Source of the DNA: Flaviflexus ciconiae
GTDB lineage: Bacteria > Actinomycetota > Actinomycetes > Actinomycetales > Actinomycetaceae
Length of the DNA stretch: 64,000 bases
Assembly (NCBI RefSeq): GCF_003971195.1
Contig: NZ_CP034593.1
Coordinates: forward strand, 2,480,001 to 2,544,000
Reading direction: 5' to 3'
Shown: positions 53,276 to 62,738 of the stretch, piece after piece
Numbering within the stretch: position 1 is the first letter of the stretch
How the letters are laid out: every line of letters starts with the position of its first letter
The notes under the pieces: generated by a model
What the model saw: only the letters and a program-made list of their open reading frames with translations
Told to the model about the DNA's origin: nothing
Databases searched by the model: none
Translations under genes and position numbers: made by a program

Positions 53276-54782
53276 TGTCGACATTCCTAGGAATGCCCAA
53301 GATTGTAAACAAGAACCACAAGCAGTGGGAGCAGGGTGACGCGATCCCCTCTAACCCGCTAAACTGGGGGACCAGCTTCCCCAAGGGTTCGGCGGTGACT
53401 CTCCGCAATAGCCAGATGAGGAAGAACCTGGGCCACGCCACCACCACGATCCGTAACAAGCGGAACCTGAGGGTGGCTGAGATGCCGGACTGGGAAGAGC
53501 TCCGCGAAGCTGCTTCCGCCATCAAGAACGAGACCATGCTCCGCATGCCGGAGCTGCTGGAACAGATGGAGGAGAACGTCACTAAGCGTGGCGGTATCGT
53601 CCACTGGGCACGGGATGCCCAGGAAGCCAACGAAATCATTCACAAGATTCTCGTTGAGAAGCAGGCGAAGGAGGTCATCAAGATCAAGTCGATGGTCACT
53701 CAGGAAATCAACATGAATGAGTACCTCGCCGCACGTGGCATCACCGCCTGGGAAACCGACCTGGCCGAGATGATTGTCCAGCTCGGCAAAGACATGCCCT
53801 CCCATATTGTTGTCCCCGCTATCCACCGAAACCGTGCAGAGATCCGCGAGATCTTCATGTCGGAAATGGAAGACGTACCAGAAGACCTCACCTCGGATCC
53901 CCGCGACCTTGCCATGCTGGCCCGTGACCACCTGCGGGCACTGTTCCTCAAAACCAAGGTCGCAATCTCGGGCTCGAACATGATGATCCCCGAAACGGGA
54001 ACACTGTCGATCTTTGAATCCGAAGGTAACGGCCGCATGTGCCTCACCCTCCCGGAAACCCTGATCTCCGTTGTCGGTATCGAAAAGATGGTGCCAAGAT
54101 ACAAGGACACCGAAGTCTTCGCGCAGCTCCTACCCCGCTCCGCTACCGGTGAGCGCATGAACCCGTACACGTCGATGTGGACCGGGGTAACCCCGGGGAT
54201 GGTCCCCAGGAGTTCCATCTCATCCTTCTCGATAACGGGCGCTCCCAAACCCTTGCCGACCCGGTCGGCAGGGAAGCTCTCAACTGCATCAGGTGCGGTG
54301 CCTGCATGAACGTCTGCCCCGTGTACGAACACACGGGTGGGCATGCCTACAACTCCGTCTATCCGGGACCGATTGGCGCGATCCTCACACCGCAACTCCT
54401 CAACTCCCTGGATGCTGACCATCCGCAGTCCCACCTACCATTTGCTTCCTCACTGTGCGGAGCGTGCGGCGATGCTTGCCCGGTCAAGATTGATATCCCC
54501 GGCATCCTCGTGCACCTGCGCCACAGGATCACCGAATCAAACCGGGGTGGCATCCCCTCCGGCTGGGATGTAGCCATGAAGGCAAGCTCCAAGGTCATGT
54601 CGTCCGGCAAAGTCATGGGAACCTCTATCAAAGCCGGCAAGGCACTGCGACCGATTGCGGGCAAGGATGAAAAGATCTCGAACGCCCCGTGGCCACTCAG
54701 TGCCTGGACAAGAAACAAGGATGTTCCCGCCCCACCGGCCCAGACGTTCCGTGACTGGTACAAGGAAGAAGGCCAGAAATGA
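53275..54782 (+). pseudogene. lutB: Lactate utilisation protein B, single-base frameshift
   Basis: ATG 53275 overlaps lutA (TGATG). The first ~306 residues are the LutB LUD domain (MNEYLAARGITAWETDLAEM, GSNMMIPETGTLSIFESEG, RMNPYTSMWTGVTPG). The frame is then lost at CCGGGGAT near 54199. One extra G restores GDGPQEFHLILLDNGRS and the two ferredoxin cysteine sets (CIRCGACMNVCPVY; CGACGDACPVKI). 1508 bases plus one is 503 codons, the usual size. Intact lutA and lutC on either side argue for a recent loss or a sequence error. Confidence 0.88.
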
Positions 54783-55423
54783 GTGCCCGTAGCGAGATTC
54801 TTGCCAACGTACGTAAGGCCCTGGGTGACCGCGTCACCCCGCCACCTGTTCCGCGGGACTACCGTCAAGAAACAGAGAACGCTCCAGGGTCCCAGCCAGT
54901 CATCGACGAAATGATTGAAGCCCTCGAGGACTACACAGCAGTGGTTGTCCGCGTTGAACCGAAGGACATCCCCGATGCGATCGCGGACTTCCTCGATGGC
55001 CTGAACTCCGTCGTTGTCCCCGATGGTCTTGACCCAACCTGGAAGGAAGCGGCTACTCGGGATGGTAGGACCGTCACCGAGGACTCGCGAGAGAACGGCC
55101 TATCAAACTACGAACTCGACGAGATCGATGCCGTTGTTACTGCCTCCCGCGTGGGTGTTTCCCTTTCCGGCACCATCATCCTCGATGGCGAACCCGACCA
55201 GGGCCGACGGGCAATCACCCTCGTCCCCGACACCCATGTCATTGTTCTCAACGAGAAGGACGTCTACCCGACAGTTCCGCAGGCTGTAGCAGTCCTTGAA
55301 AAGAACCCGCTGCGACCCGTCACGTGGATCGCGGGACCGTCAGCTACCTCCGACATTGAACTCGTACGAGTCGACGGTGTGCACGGTCCTCGCAACCTCC
55401 GCGTTGTGCTCGTCAAGGAGTAG
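54779..55423 (+). CDS. lutC: Lactate utilisation protein C
   Basis: 214-aa LUD-domain protein (YkgG/LutC): SARSEILANVRKALGDR at the start, a central SRENGLSNYELDEIDAVVTA, then SRVGVSLSGTIILDGEPDQG and PVTWIAGPSATSDIELVRVD, with the C-terminal GVHGPRNLRVVLVKE. Third subunit of the lactate oxidation complex. ATGA overlap with lutB. Confidence 0.93.
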   Translation: MSARSEILANVRKALGDRVTPPPVPRDYRQETENAPGSQPVIDEMIEALEDYTAVVVRVEPKDIPDAIADFLDGLNSVVVPDGLDPTWKEAATRDGRTVTEDSRENGLSNYELDEIDAVVTASRVGVSLSGTIILDGEPDQGRRAITLVPDTHVIVLNEKDVYPTVPQAVAVLEKNPLRPVTWIAGPSATSDIELVRVDGVHGPRNLRVVLVKE

Positions 55424-55482
55424 GGCAGACGAGAACTCCCAAGCAAGCACGTCGCAAAACTGAGTGATTCAAAAAGCTAAGC

Positions 55483-55522
55483 GGGGCTCATCGCAGATGG
55501 ATAATCGTTGGTGATGAGCCCC
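55483..55522 (+). terminator. Hairpin ending the lldP-lutABC operon
   Basis: GGGGCTCATC (55483-55492) pairs perfectly with GATGAGCCCC (55513-55522) across a 20-base loop, 60 bases after lutC, with a TTTTT run about 25 bases on. It lies between convergent genes and may serve both. Confidence 0.65.
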
Positions 55523-55637
55523 ATGAAGGTTTCCGACTTCGTAATTTTTGTACCAACATGAATCGGTTTCTGATCCACATCCAGAAAGAACTTAAAATAC
55601 TGAGAAGCGTTTGGGACAGAAGTCAAAGAAAAGTGTC

Positions 55638-57254
55638 CTATTTTCTTGAACGTTTGAGACGGCGTTCGCGCATGGTTGTTAGGATTCGTGAAAATCCCTC
55701 TACCTCTCGACTCGGCATATTTAAAATATTTTGAAGTACTACCTGGTCAACTAGCTGCCGGGCCTCATCTTCCTTTCCCAGCCGGAGCAGTGAATCTACG
55801 TTCACAACCAGTTTCTTTTCGATTAATTTTGGGTCTGGAATGAGAAGTCCACTTGCTTCAGAGGGCTCAAGCTCCAAAATCCCACCACCGTATGATCTTC
55901 CATATACCTCGGCAAGCGCACAAGTGACTGAGTTGAGAGCAGCCACTGAGAGCTGTTCAGCCGTGAAGGCACTGGTTTCCAGAAACACGCGATGCACGGT
56001 ATCGGTAGAAGTTGCACGAGCCTCATTACCGTAAATTCTAGGAGATCTATGAATTTGGCGAAGCATGAAACCGTCTGGAATCGCGATTGAAGGAACAGAC
56101 CACCAGGATTTCCTGATCCGCGTCTTGTACCCTGTGTGGACTTCTGCTTCTTCGCCTGCTTGCACATATGATGCGAGACGAGGGAACTTGTGGATCTCCG
56201 TGTTCTCAGGAATTGCAAGTAATCGTGTACGGTAGTCCTTCGCCTCGTTTTCGCTGAAATCAGAGTGAGTTAAAGTGACGCCTTGCAAGTGTCCGCTTCG
56301 GGAGAGAAGCGGGATCGTCCAGGGCTCGAGTCCTTTAGATTTACTTTCCTCAGATGTGAGGCAAAAGAAGGAGTTTCTGCCTGTAACTATACCGACGTTA
56401 ACCCTTGCAGACCGCGAAACAGGTGAGAATGCTTCGTTTGACTGAACGTTGCGTAGCAGTTTGATGAGCTCAGTATCAAGATAGTAGTAGGTCCATTTTT
56501 CGCCAGGGTTTAGTGAGGCGCGTACTTCTTCTCCATCAACTCTTAAGTTCTCTAATGCAGAAACATCATGGACCTCATGCGTGCGGATCATGGCTGGTCC
56601 GTGACCGACTTCGAGCAGAAGGAGAATTACTTCCTGCAGTACGCCTGGAAACACAAGCTTATCAAATGAAACAATTGTGATGTGAGAACAATGCGCCACT
56701 AAATAGTCTCGCAACTGGGCAGCATATCCAACCTGAAGTATCTCGGCGGGGAGTACGAGCCCTACTTTTCCGCCAAGCCGAGTGGAGTTTATTGCACCCA
56801 CGACAAACGGAACCCAGGCATTTGTAAGTTTGCTAGGGCGAAGTCCACTATTTTTCATAAGAGTGAGAGCAGAATCACGCGATTTTGTATCCCAATTTCC
56901 AAACCGAATATAAGGGGGATTTCCTACAACAGCGTCAAACTCTAAATCTCTTGAACGCTCCTGTACCCAAATAAAGAAATCCTCATTTATGACTTTGCCA
57001 ATCCCGAGTGAAGCGGCCTTCTTAGCCTCGCTCTCAACAATTTCGACAGCAGTGACGTCAAGGTCCCCGCTGTTAAGATTTTGAAGAATTGCGCCATCTC
57101 CGCAAGATGGTTCTAACACTCGGACTTGGCGGTTCATTCTTGGCGATACTGGTACTGCCCAATTTGTGAGAAACTTAGCGATTGGTGCGGGTGTATAATA
57201 GCCACCACGCAGTTTATCTGAATTAGGTAGGACCTTAGCCTCGAATTTGCTCAT
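55638..57254 (-). CDS. N6-adenine DNA methyltransferase (Eco57I/TaqI-like)
   Basis: 538 aa. Gamma-type methylase: GGYYTPAPIAKFLTNWAV, SAM motif I LEPSCGDGAIL (47-57), VTAVEIVESEA (motif II), and catalytic NPPYIRFGNW (112-121). The C-terminal ~300 residues resemble the target-recognition part of type II methyltransferases (LLSRSGHLQGVTLTHSDF, YGRSYGGGILELEPSEASGL). Codon use is clearly more AT-rich than flanking genes. Divergent from the type IIG-like gene with 183 bases between, so the two may form one restriction-modification pair. Confidence 0.9.
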   Translation of the reverse strand: MSKFEAKVLPNSDKLRGGYYTPAPIAKFLTNWAVPVSPRMNRQVRVLEPSCGDGAILQNLNSGDLDVTAVEIVESEAKKAASLGIGKVINEDFFIWVQERSRDLEFDAVVGNPPYIRFGNWDTKSRDSALTLMKNSGLRPSKLTNAWVPFVVGAINSTRLGGKVGLVLPAEILQVGYAAQLRDYLVAHCSHITIVSFDKLVFPGVLQEVILLLLEVGHGPAMIRTHEVHDVSALENLRVDGEEVRASLNPGEKWTYYYLDTELIKLLRNVQSNEAFSPVSRSARVNVGIVTGRNSFFCLTSEESKSKGLEPWTIPLLSRSGHLQGVTLTHSDFSENEAKDYRTRLLAIPENTEIHKFPRLASYVQAGEEAEVHTGYKTRIRKSWWSVPSIAIPDGFMLRQIHRSPRIYGNEARATSTDTVHRVFLETSAFTAEQLSVAALNSVTCALAEVYGRSYGGGILELEPSEASGLLIPDPKLIEKKLVVNVDSLLRLGKEDEARQLVDQVVLQNILNMPSREVEGFSRILTTMRERRLKRSRK

Positions 57255-57437
57255 GATGAGTATCTTCCCACGGCGTCCTGGCTAAACTACAAACACGTCT
57301 AGGTAGGGAAGACTCAACGAGTGTCCCTGTAGATTTGGTTGAGAATTAGCGTTTAATGTCGTTATCAATGAATTACCTGGATTTGGCCTGGATAGAATCA
57401 TTGGCGGATTCCAAGAGGGCTGTCGGCGGGAGTTAAG

Positions 57438-60404
57438 GTGCAAGGTTTTCAACGAAGAGATAAAGAGTCGGCACGTAATGCTCTGGCAGTTTTAGTTGCG
57501 CGATATCAAGATTTACATTCAAGTTTTTCGTCTCCTTCGTCGGTGTTCACCGAGACGGAGACGCGAACGCACTTTGTTGATGAGTTTCTTAGGATCATGG
57601 GTTGGGATGTGTCCAACGAGAATGGGTACTTCGGTAGTGCAGTAGAAGTTGCTCTCGAACGTACTGTTTCAGCCGACTCAGGGGAGTTAAGTCGCCCGGA
57701 CTACCTTTGTAGAATTAATGGAATTGATAGGGTCCCTATCGAAGCTAAAAAAGCGTCCGTTCAACTTGCTGGAAATATAGTAGCGGCGACCCAGGCACGG
57801 AGCTATGGTTGGACACTATCCCTACCAATGTCTGTGCTGACTAACTTTTCAGAAACAATCATCTTTGATACGAGAAGTCTTCCAGTATCTGAGGTCAGCG
57901 CCGATTATGGAGTAATTCCAGGATGCAGATGGACTTTCAATGATTACTTGGAGGACTTTGATAATGTCTGGGATCGATTATCTTACGAGTCTGTCTCGAC
58001 AGATCGGTTTGAATCATTATACGGGTCTGGGCGTTCGAACCGTGGAACATCCGAGTTTGATGAGTCATTTCTACACTCATTCCGGAACTGGCGACGAATT
58101 TTAGCTACTGAAATTCACCAGCAAAACCATCATTTGCTGGAGGCGGAGGTTGGAAGGCGAACCCAGAGAATTCTAAATGCACTGCTCTTTCTGCGAGTTT
58201 GTGAAGACCGGAATATTCTTAAGTACAAGGATCTTTTTGTAGCTGCCAATAATCAGAACATTCTTAGTATGTTTAAGTGGCAGGACAAGATATTCAATGC
58301 TGGAATCTTCAAGGCTCTCGATGAGATCAGTATCCGAGACGAGGTTCTAATTGAGATTGTAAAGGACCTTTATTGGCCTAGAAGTAAGTTCGCTTTTGGT
58401 CTAATTAAGCCTGACATGCTTTCCTCCATTTACGAACAATATCTAGGTGAGCAAGTAATTTTCATTGGTGATGGGGAAGTTGATTTAGTTCAAAAGCCCG
58501 AAGTGGTCCATGCGGGTGGAGTTGCCCGAACACCACAACTAGTCGTTGACCGTCTTGTGGACCCGGCTATCGACCAGCAACTTGACTTAGGTGTTGAATG
58601 TCCCAAGATTCTAGATCCTGCGACTGGTTCGGGAGTCTTCCTATTGACGGCCTTTAGACGACTCTTAGAGCAGGCAGCAATGGATCGAGGGAGGCCCCTG
58701 TCGCTTGAGGAACGTTCCAAGATTGCAACCGAACAGCTTTTTGGCATTGATATTGATGGAGCCGCCGTTGAGGTTGCCAAACTAAGCATCCAACTGGCGA
58801 TCCTGGGCGACCAGCAGTTTGATGTCACGAATACACATCAGGTTTTGCCAAGTTTGGACAAGAACATTGTTGCAGGCAACTTTATTGTACGTGAGGACTT
58901 TGACCGGTTGCTTCCCACTTGGGCGAAAGAGGTCGATGTTCGTGCGCAAACGGCACCCCTTGATGTTGCTCGGGCGTTTGGAACTAAGTTTCCAGAAAAT
59001 GGGTTTGATATCATTGCCTCAAATCCGCCTTATATACGTATCCAAACTTTGGCCGAGCACTTTCCCGCACAACTCGCCTATCTTCAACATGAGGACAGTG
59101 GCTATAGTGCCGCAAAGTCTGGATCTTTTGATGTTTACCAGATCTTTATGGAGCGTGCGTTCCAGCTAATGTCAACTTCTGGAAGTCTTTGTTTTATTAT
59201 TCCTAATCGTTTTATAACTTCGGCCGCCGCATCCTTTGTACGAGGCTTGCTTGCTGAACGGCTACAATCGCTCACTCATTTTGGTACGGAGCAAGTATTC
59301 GAAGAACGCACAACGTACACCGCGCTCATATATTGTGGGCCTGAAACGAATAACCCACTAAAGGTTAAACGAGTTGAAAGTATCCAAGATTGGTACGCGG
59401 ATCCGTCGTGCGTCTCAAGTTTTAGTATTGGACGGAAAGATTTAGGTTATGGGCCTTGGCAGATCGCTAACGAGGCAGAAAATAGTCTTTTTAGGCAAAT
59501 GGAGGACGCGGCCGTCTCCTTGCTTTCCGAAGAGGCGGACGTCTTCGTCGGTGTTCAATCATCAGCTGACGAAGTGTTCTTCTTGAAGGATGTTCAAGAT
59601 TGCCGCGAGGACGAACGTCTTGTCAAGTTTACTGGGTTGAATGGTGAACGAGGACGAATAGAGAGAGATATCCTACGACCTGGTATTAAGGATGTGCCAA
59701 TTAGCCTGCTGGACGGGCAGCCAACGCCGGACCGTTGGGCGATCTTCCCATACGCAATAGTGGAGCCGCCGACGGGAAACAGACGAGCAAGGTTGCTTAG
59801 TCGAGAGGAGTTATCTCTTAGGTACCCTTATGCGCTCAAGTATCTTGACCGCCATCGGAGCGTGTTAGAGAAAAGGAGCATATCGCCGAATCCAGGTGAC
59901 TCTTTCTGGGCATATGGGCGCAGTCAAAGTCTCACCAAGTTGGATGAGCCAAAGTTAGTTGTGCGTGTGCTGTCAACTTCGCCCTCATACGCCTTTGACT
60001 CTGAAGGTCTCGTAATTCCGGGAGGAGGGGATGGGGGCCCCTACTACTTAATTCGACCGAAGGAACACTCGGCATACTCCATCGAAGTTTTGCAGGGAAT
60101 CCTAAGCCATCCGGTGGTTGATCATTTTGTAACTGTTCTCGGGAAGAGCTACAGGGGGTCCTATGCTGTCCACCGGAAGGCGTTTCTCGTGAAGATTCCG
60201 CTACCGTACCTTGACGAGATGGAACAACATGCGATAGCGGCCGGAGTTGTTGAGTGTAGGGAAATTTCTGTAAGGCAACGCACGGAATCTGATACAAGGG
60301 TTCTTGCGTCGGCCAAGGATAGAAAACTGTTTCTATATGGGGAAATTAATTCGATTATTACCGCGGCATATGGTCTACCAGAAGGAATTGTTGAGGCGCT
60401 CTAA
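57438..60404 (+). CDS. Type IIG-like restriction-modification enzyme
   Basis: 988 aa, GTG start with GGGAG at 57428-57432. N-terminal PD-(D/E)xK nuclease: SRPDYLCRINGID with Asp88, then Glu102-Ala-Lys104 in VPIEAKKAS. A helical connector (~180-340), then an adenine methylase with DPATGSGVFLL (from Asp393), FGIDIDGAAVEVAKLSIQLA, and NPPYIRIQTL (Asn529). The C-terminal ~350 residues should be the target-recognition domain (FVGVQSSADEVFFLKD, GKSYRGSYAVHRKAFLVKIP). Fusion of cutting and methylation in one chain is typical of Eco57I-like enzymes. AT-rich; probably acquired. Confidence 0.9.
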   Translation: MQGFQRRDKESARNALAVLVARYQDLHSSFSSPSSVFTETETRTHFVDEFLRIMGWDVSNENGYFGSAVEVALERTVSADSGELSRPDYLCRINGIDRVPIEAKKASVQLAGNIVAATQARSYGWTLSLPMSVLTNFSETIIFDTRSLPVSEVSADYGVIPGCRWTFNDYLEDFDNVWDRLSYESVSTDRFESLYGSGRSNRGTSEFDESFLHSFRNWRRILATEIHQQNHHLLEAEVGRRTQRILNALLFLRVCEDRNILKYKDLFVAANNQNILSMFKWQDKIFNAGIFKALDEISIRDEVLIEIVKDLYWPRSKFAFGLIKPDMLSSIYEQYLGEQVIFIGDGEVDLVQKPEVVHAGGVARTPQLVVDRLVDPAIDQQLDLGVECPKILDPATGSGVFLLTAFRRLLEQAAMDRGRPLSLEERSKIATEQLFGIDIDGAAVEVAKLSIQLAILGDQQFDVTNTHQVLPSLDKNIVAGNFIVREDFDRLLPTWAKEVDVRAQTAPLDVARAFGTKFPENGFDIIASNPPYIRIQTLAEHFPAQLAYLQHEDSGYSAAKSGSFDVYQIFMERAFQLMSTSGSLCFIIPNRFITSAAASFVRGLLAERLQSLTHFGTEQVFEERTTYTALIYCGPETNNPLKVKRVESIQDWYADPSCVSSFSIGRKDLGYGPWQIANEAENSLFRQMEDAAVSLLSEEADVFVGVQSSADEVFFLKDVQDCREDERLVKFTGLNGERGRIERDILRPGIKDVPISLLDGQPTPDRWAIFPYAIVEPPTGNRRARLLSREELSLRYPYALKYLDRHRSVLEKRSISPNPGDSFWAYGRSQSLTKLDEPKLVVRVLSTSPSYAFDSEGLVIPGGGDGGPYYLIRPKEHSAYSIEVLQGILSHPVVDHFVTVLGKSYRGSYAVHRKAFLVKIPLPYLDEMEQHAIAAGVVECREISVRQRTESDTRVLASAKDRKLFLYGEINSIITAAYGLPEGIVEAL

Positions 60405-60790
60405 CCAAGTGATCGGAAGAGGGCTAAGAGGCGTGCTTGCTGCAGATGAATTGTGAAGATATCGACGGTGCTAGTTGCTCTGCGAGCGCTGGAGGTGATT
60501 TCTCATGGTGCACTTTCCTGAATCGCTAGGCGCCATCACGAAATGCTCGCGCCGCTCTCTACACTTACCCAACCGACGCCCGAACCCGACGAAATAGACG
60601 CCTTAAACACCCTACGAACCGAAAGCTGTGGGCAACCAATCCGCCCTACGGATTGCATCAGATCATCGTTTTGAGAGTCCTACCAGGAATAAGCACTGGA
60701 TACTTTTATCTGGAGCCTGCAACTGAGATATGTATGATGGTCATACCAGTTTTCAGTGAGGAAAATTGTTTCGACAAATCGAAAGGGACA
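60405..60790. other. Intergenic region before cyclase gene
   Basis: No gene recognised. The first 200 bases look like the tail of the acquired island. The last 100 contain the -10/operator combination listed separately and the AAAGGGA binding site of the cyclase gene. Confidence 0.5.
60733..60748 (+). promoter_or_regulatory. -10 element overlapping TGGTCATACCA operator
   Basis: TATGAT (60733-60738) abuts the palindrome TGGT-CAT-ACCA (60738-60748), 43 bases before the cyclase start. Its GGTCATACC core recurs, inverted, at the alcohol dehydrogenase promoter (62660-62672). TGGTnnnACCA-like sites are typical for FCD-GntR repressors, and such a gene lies between the two sites. Confidence 0.6.
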
Positions 60791-61636
60791 ATGATGTCAT
60801 CTGGCTCTTCAATCTTGGACATTCTGCAACTTCCAAAATTAGGAAAAATCTACGATCTTGAAGGTGTTCGGGACGCTGAAATGCCGCTATGGGACGGTCA
60901 CCCAGCATTCCAGGTCCTGACATATCGCACACCACAGGGTGTTAAGAATCAGGGATCAAAGCCTTTCCCGGATCCTAACGACCCTCCGATCAGTCTCATC
61001 TCCGACCTCGTCATGGGAACGACACACTCCGGTACCCATATTGACGCGCTCGGACATACCGTTACTGGTCCAGACATGCATTGGCATGTCGGCAAAGCTG
61101 AAACGGACCTGGGGGACTTCGGTCCGCTTAAGGGCTCAGCATCCGAACTGCCGATTTTCGTTACCCGAGGTGTGTTTTTTGATGTGGCAAAGAAGGTTGG
61201 CCATCCACTAAAAGGTGGTGAGCCCTTCGGCATTGACGGTTTTAAGGAAATGCTCGAAGAAGACGGCATCGAAATCCGCGAAGGTGATGTGGTTCTCTTC
61301 CGCAATGGAGCAGGAAAGTTCTGGGGTGATAAAGCAGAGTTCGGTAAGTACGACGGCGGCGGTGTCACTCTCGAAATTGCTCAGTATCTTTCCGAGAAGA
61401 AGATCCGGGCCATCGGTGGTGATACCTCAACGGTTGAGGTGCAGCCGTCTACGGTTCCAGGGAACCCCCATCCGGTTCATGAACATCTGCTAATTGAACA
61501 CGGGATTCATCTTATTGAGAACATGATTCTCGAAGAGCTCTCCGAAGATGGCGTTAAAGAGTTCCTTTTCATTGGTCTCCCGCCGAAGATTAAGGGTGCG
61601 ACGGGAGCAATTTTCCGTCCAATCGCGATCGCATAG
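60791..61636 (+). CDS. Cyclase-family metal-dependent hydrolase
   Basis: 281 aa from ATG 60791 (AAAGGGA upstream). The kynurenine-formamidase/cyclase motif H79SGTHID85ALGH binds the metal, with GDTSTVEVQPSTVPGNPHPV and HEHLLIEHGIHLIEN later, and VVLFRNGAGKFWGDK in between. These enzymes hydrolyse amides or lactones such as N-formylkynurenine, creatinine-like or sugar lactone compounds. With a dehydrogenase and a four-carbon acid sugar kinase nearby under one operator motif, a lactone or acid-sugar substrate is plausible, not shown. Confidence 0.85.
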   Translation: MMSSGSSILDILQLPKLGKIYDLEGVRDAEMPLWDGHPAFQVLTYRTPQGVKNQGSKPFPDPNDPPISLISDLVMGTTHSGTHIDALGHTVTGPDMHWHVGKAETDLGDFGPLKGSASELPIFVTRGVFFDVAKKVGHPLKGGEPFGIDGFKEMLEEDGIEIREGDVVLFRNGAGKFWGDKAEFGKYDGGGVTLEIAQYLSEKKIRAIGGDTSTVEVQPSTVPGNPHPVHEHLLIEHGIHLIENMILEELSEDGVKEFLFIGLPPKIKGATGAIFRPIAIA

Positions 61637-61648
61637 TCGAGTCGGTAG

Positions 61649-61691
61649 CGGGGGTGTCCGGGGCGAGAGTCATGGCCGCCCCCGTTTTATT
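61649..61691 (+). terminator. Rho-independent terminator of cyclase gene
   Basis: CGGGGG (61649-61654) pairs with CCCCCG (61679-61684), and the stem continues inward with one mismatch to CC/GG; TTTTATT follows at 61685-61691. It begins 13 bases after the stop. Confidence 0.8.
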
Positions 61692-61789
61692 CTCGAAACT
61701 GCCATGCTGATAGTCGCAAAGCCTCCCTTCGAAACCTGAAAACTAATGGCCGGGTAGGCAGGTCGTGGCTGGCCGAATTCTCTTCGTGA

Positions 61790-62560
61790 TCAGGGAGTGG
61801 AATCTTCGTTAGTCTGCAAGTGAGGGAACCTCTTGTTGACCATTTCGGGATGCTTGTCCCAGGTCTCCTTTACCTCAATCAGGTGATCGGCCATGGCCAC
61901 TCGGGTCGCTTCCTCGTTGCTGTCAGCAATGCCACGTGCAATCCGGCGGTGGGCCTCGGTGACAATGCTGATTCGTGAAGGATCCATCGAGAAGGTGGCA
62001 ACCCGCGTTTCCATAAGTGCCCCTTCGAGGGCGCCGAAGATGACGTCGAAGAACTCGTTTTGGGACGCTTGGGCGATCGTGCGATGAAAGTCGAAATCGA
62101 GACGGGAGGCATGGACAAGATCGTTGCCGGAGATCTCCAGCTCATCGCACAGATAGAAAAGTTCCTTAGTGAGCTCAGGTGTTGTGTGGTGCGACGTGAG
62201 TCCACCGACGCTGACTTCGAGAGCCAGGCGCACCTCGTGAAGCTGCTCGTAGCGTAGAGAAGTACCGCTTCTCATGAAGAGTCGCATCACTTCTGCGACA
62301 TCGCCGATGTTCGTGCGACCGACAACTAGCCCGGAACCAGGCACGCTCTGAATAAGACCCTTAGTTGATAGGACTTTGACGGCCTCGCGAATCACGGTAC
62401 GCGAAACACCATAAATCGTGCACAGCTCACGCTCCGACGGCAGGGGAGTTCCCGGTGCTAGATGTTTATCGAGGATCCTTCGGTGAAGGTCCTCAACCAC
62501 CTGTTGCGAGAGGGAAATCGGACGAATGATCCGAGAGGAGTCTCCGAACCCTGCGTTCAT
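61790..62560 (-). CDS. GntR-family regulator with FCD domain
   Basis: 256 aa. Winged helix at ~15-85 (LSQQVVEDLHRRILDKHLAP; ERELCTIYGVSRTVIREAVK; LSTKGLIQSVPGSGLVVGRT), then an FCD domain with likely metal-binding residues in SRLDFDFHRTIAQ (Asp, His), TEAHRRIARGI and ADHLIEVKE. FCD regulators bind organic-acid effectors. GGGAG precedes the start. Divergent from the dehydrogenase and convergent with the cyclase, both carrying a GGTCATACC palindrome at their promoters, so probably their repressor. Confidence 0.9.
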   Translation of the reverse strand: MNAGFGDSSRIIRPISLSQQVVEDLHRRILDKHLAPGTPLPSERELCTIYGVSRTVIREAVKVLSTKGLIQSVPGSGLVVGRTNIGDVAEVMRLFMRSGTSLRYEQLHEVRLALEVSVGGLTSHHTTPELTKELFYLCDELEISGNDLVHASRLDFDFHRTIAQASQNEFFDVIFGALEGALMETRVATFSMDPSRISIVTEAHRRIARGIADSNEEATRVAMADHLIEVKETWDKHPEMVNKRFPHLQTNEDSTP

Positions 62561-62650
62561 AGTTTCGCTCCCTTGTTGTTGTTATGCCCCTGAATCATAT
62601 GCCAATTGAAATAGAAGCAACCTGATCGACGCTGGAGATGCAATAATTCT

Positions 62651-62677
62651 TTGACTGAACCGGTATGACCGGATAAT
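62651..62677 (+). promoter_or_regulatory. Dehydrogenase promoter with CCGGTATGACCGG operator
   Basis: TTGACT (62651-62656, -35-like) and GATAAT (62672-62677, -10-like) enclose the perfect palindrome CCGGT-ATG-ACCGG (62660-62672). The spacing is 15 bases, a little short. A protein bound here would exclude RNA polymerase. The reverse complement shares GGTCATACC with the cyclase site. Confidence 0.6.
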
Positions 62678-62738
62678 GTTCAAATAGGTGACCCGGTTAG
62701 TATCCGGGTATCCCTCAATCGCTCCAAGGAAGGTGCAC

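Noticed and set aside
34502..60404. BREX, DISARM or CRISPR system
   Set aside because: No pglZ, brxC, drmA or cas-like protein and no regularly spaced direct repeats are visible; the methylases fit type I and type IIG systems.
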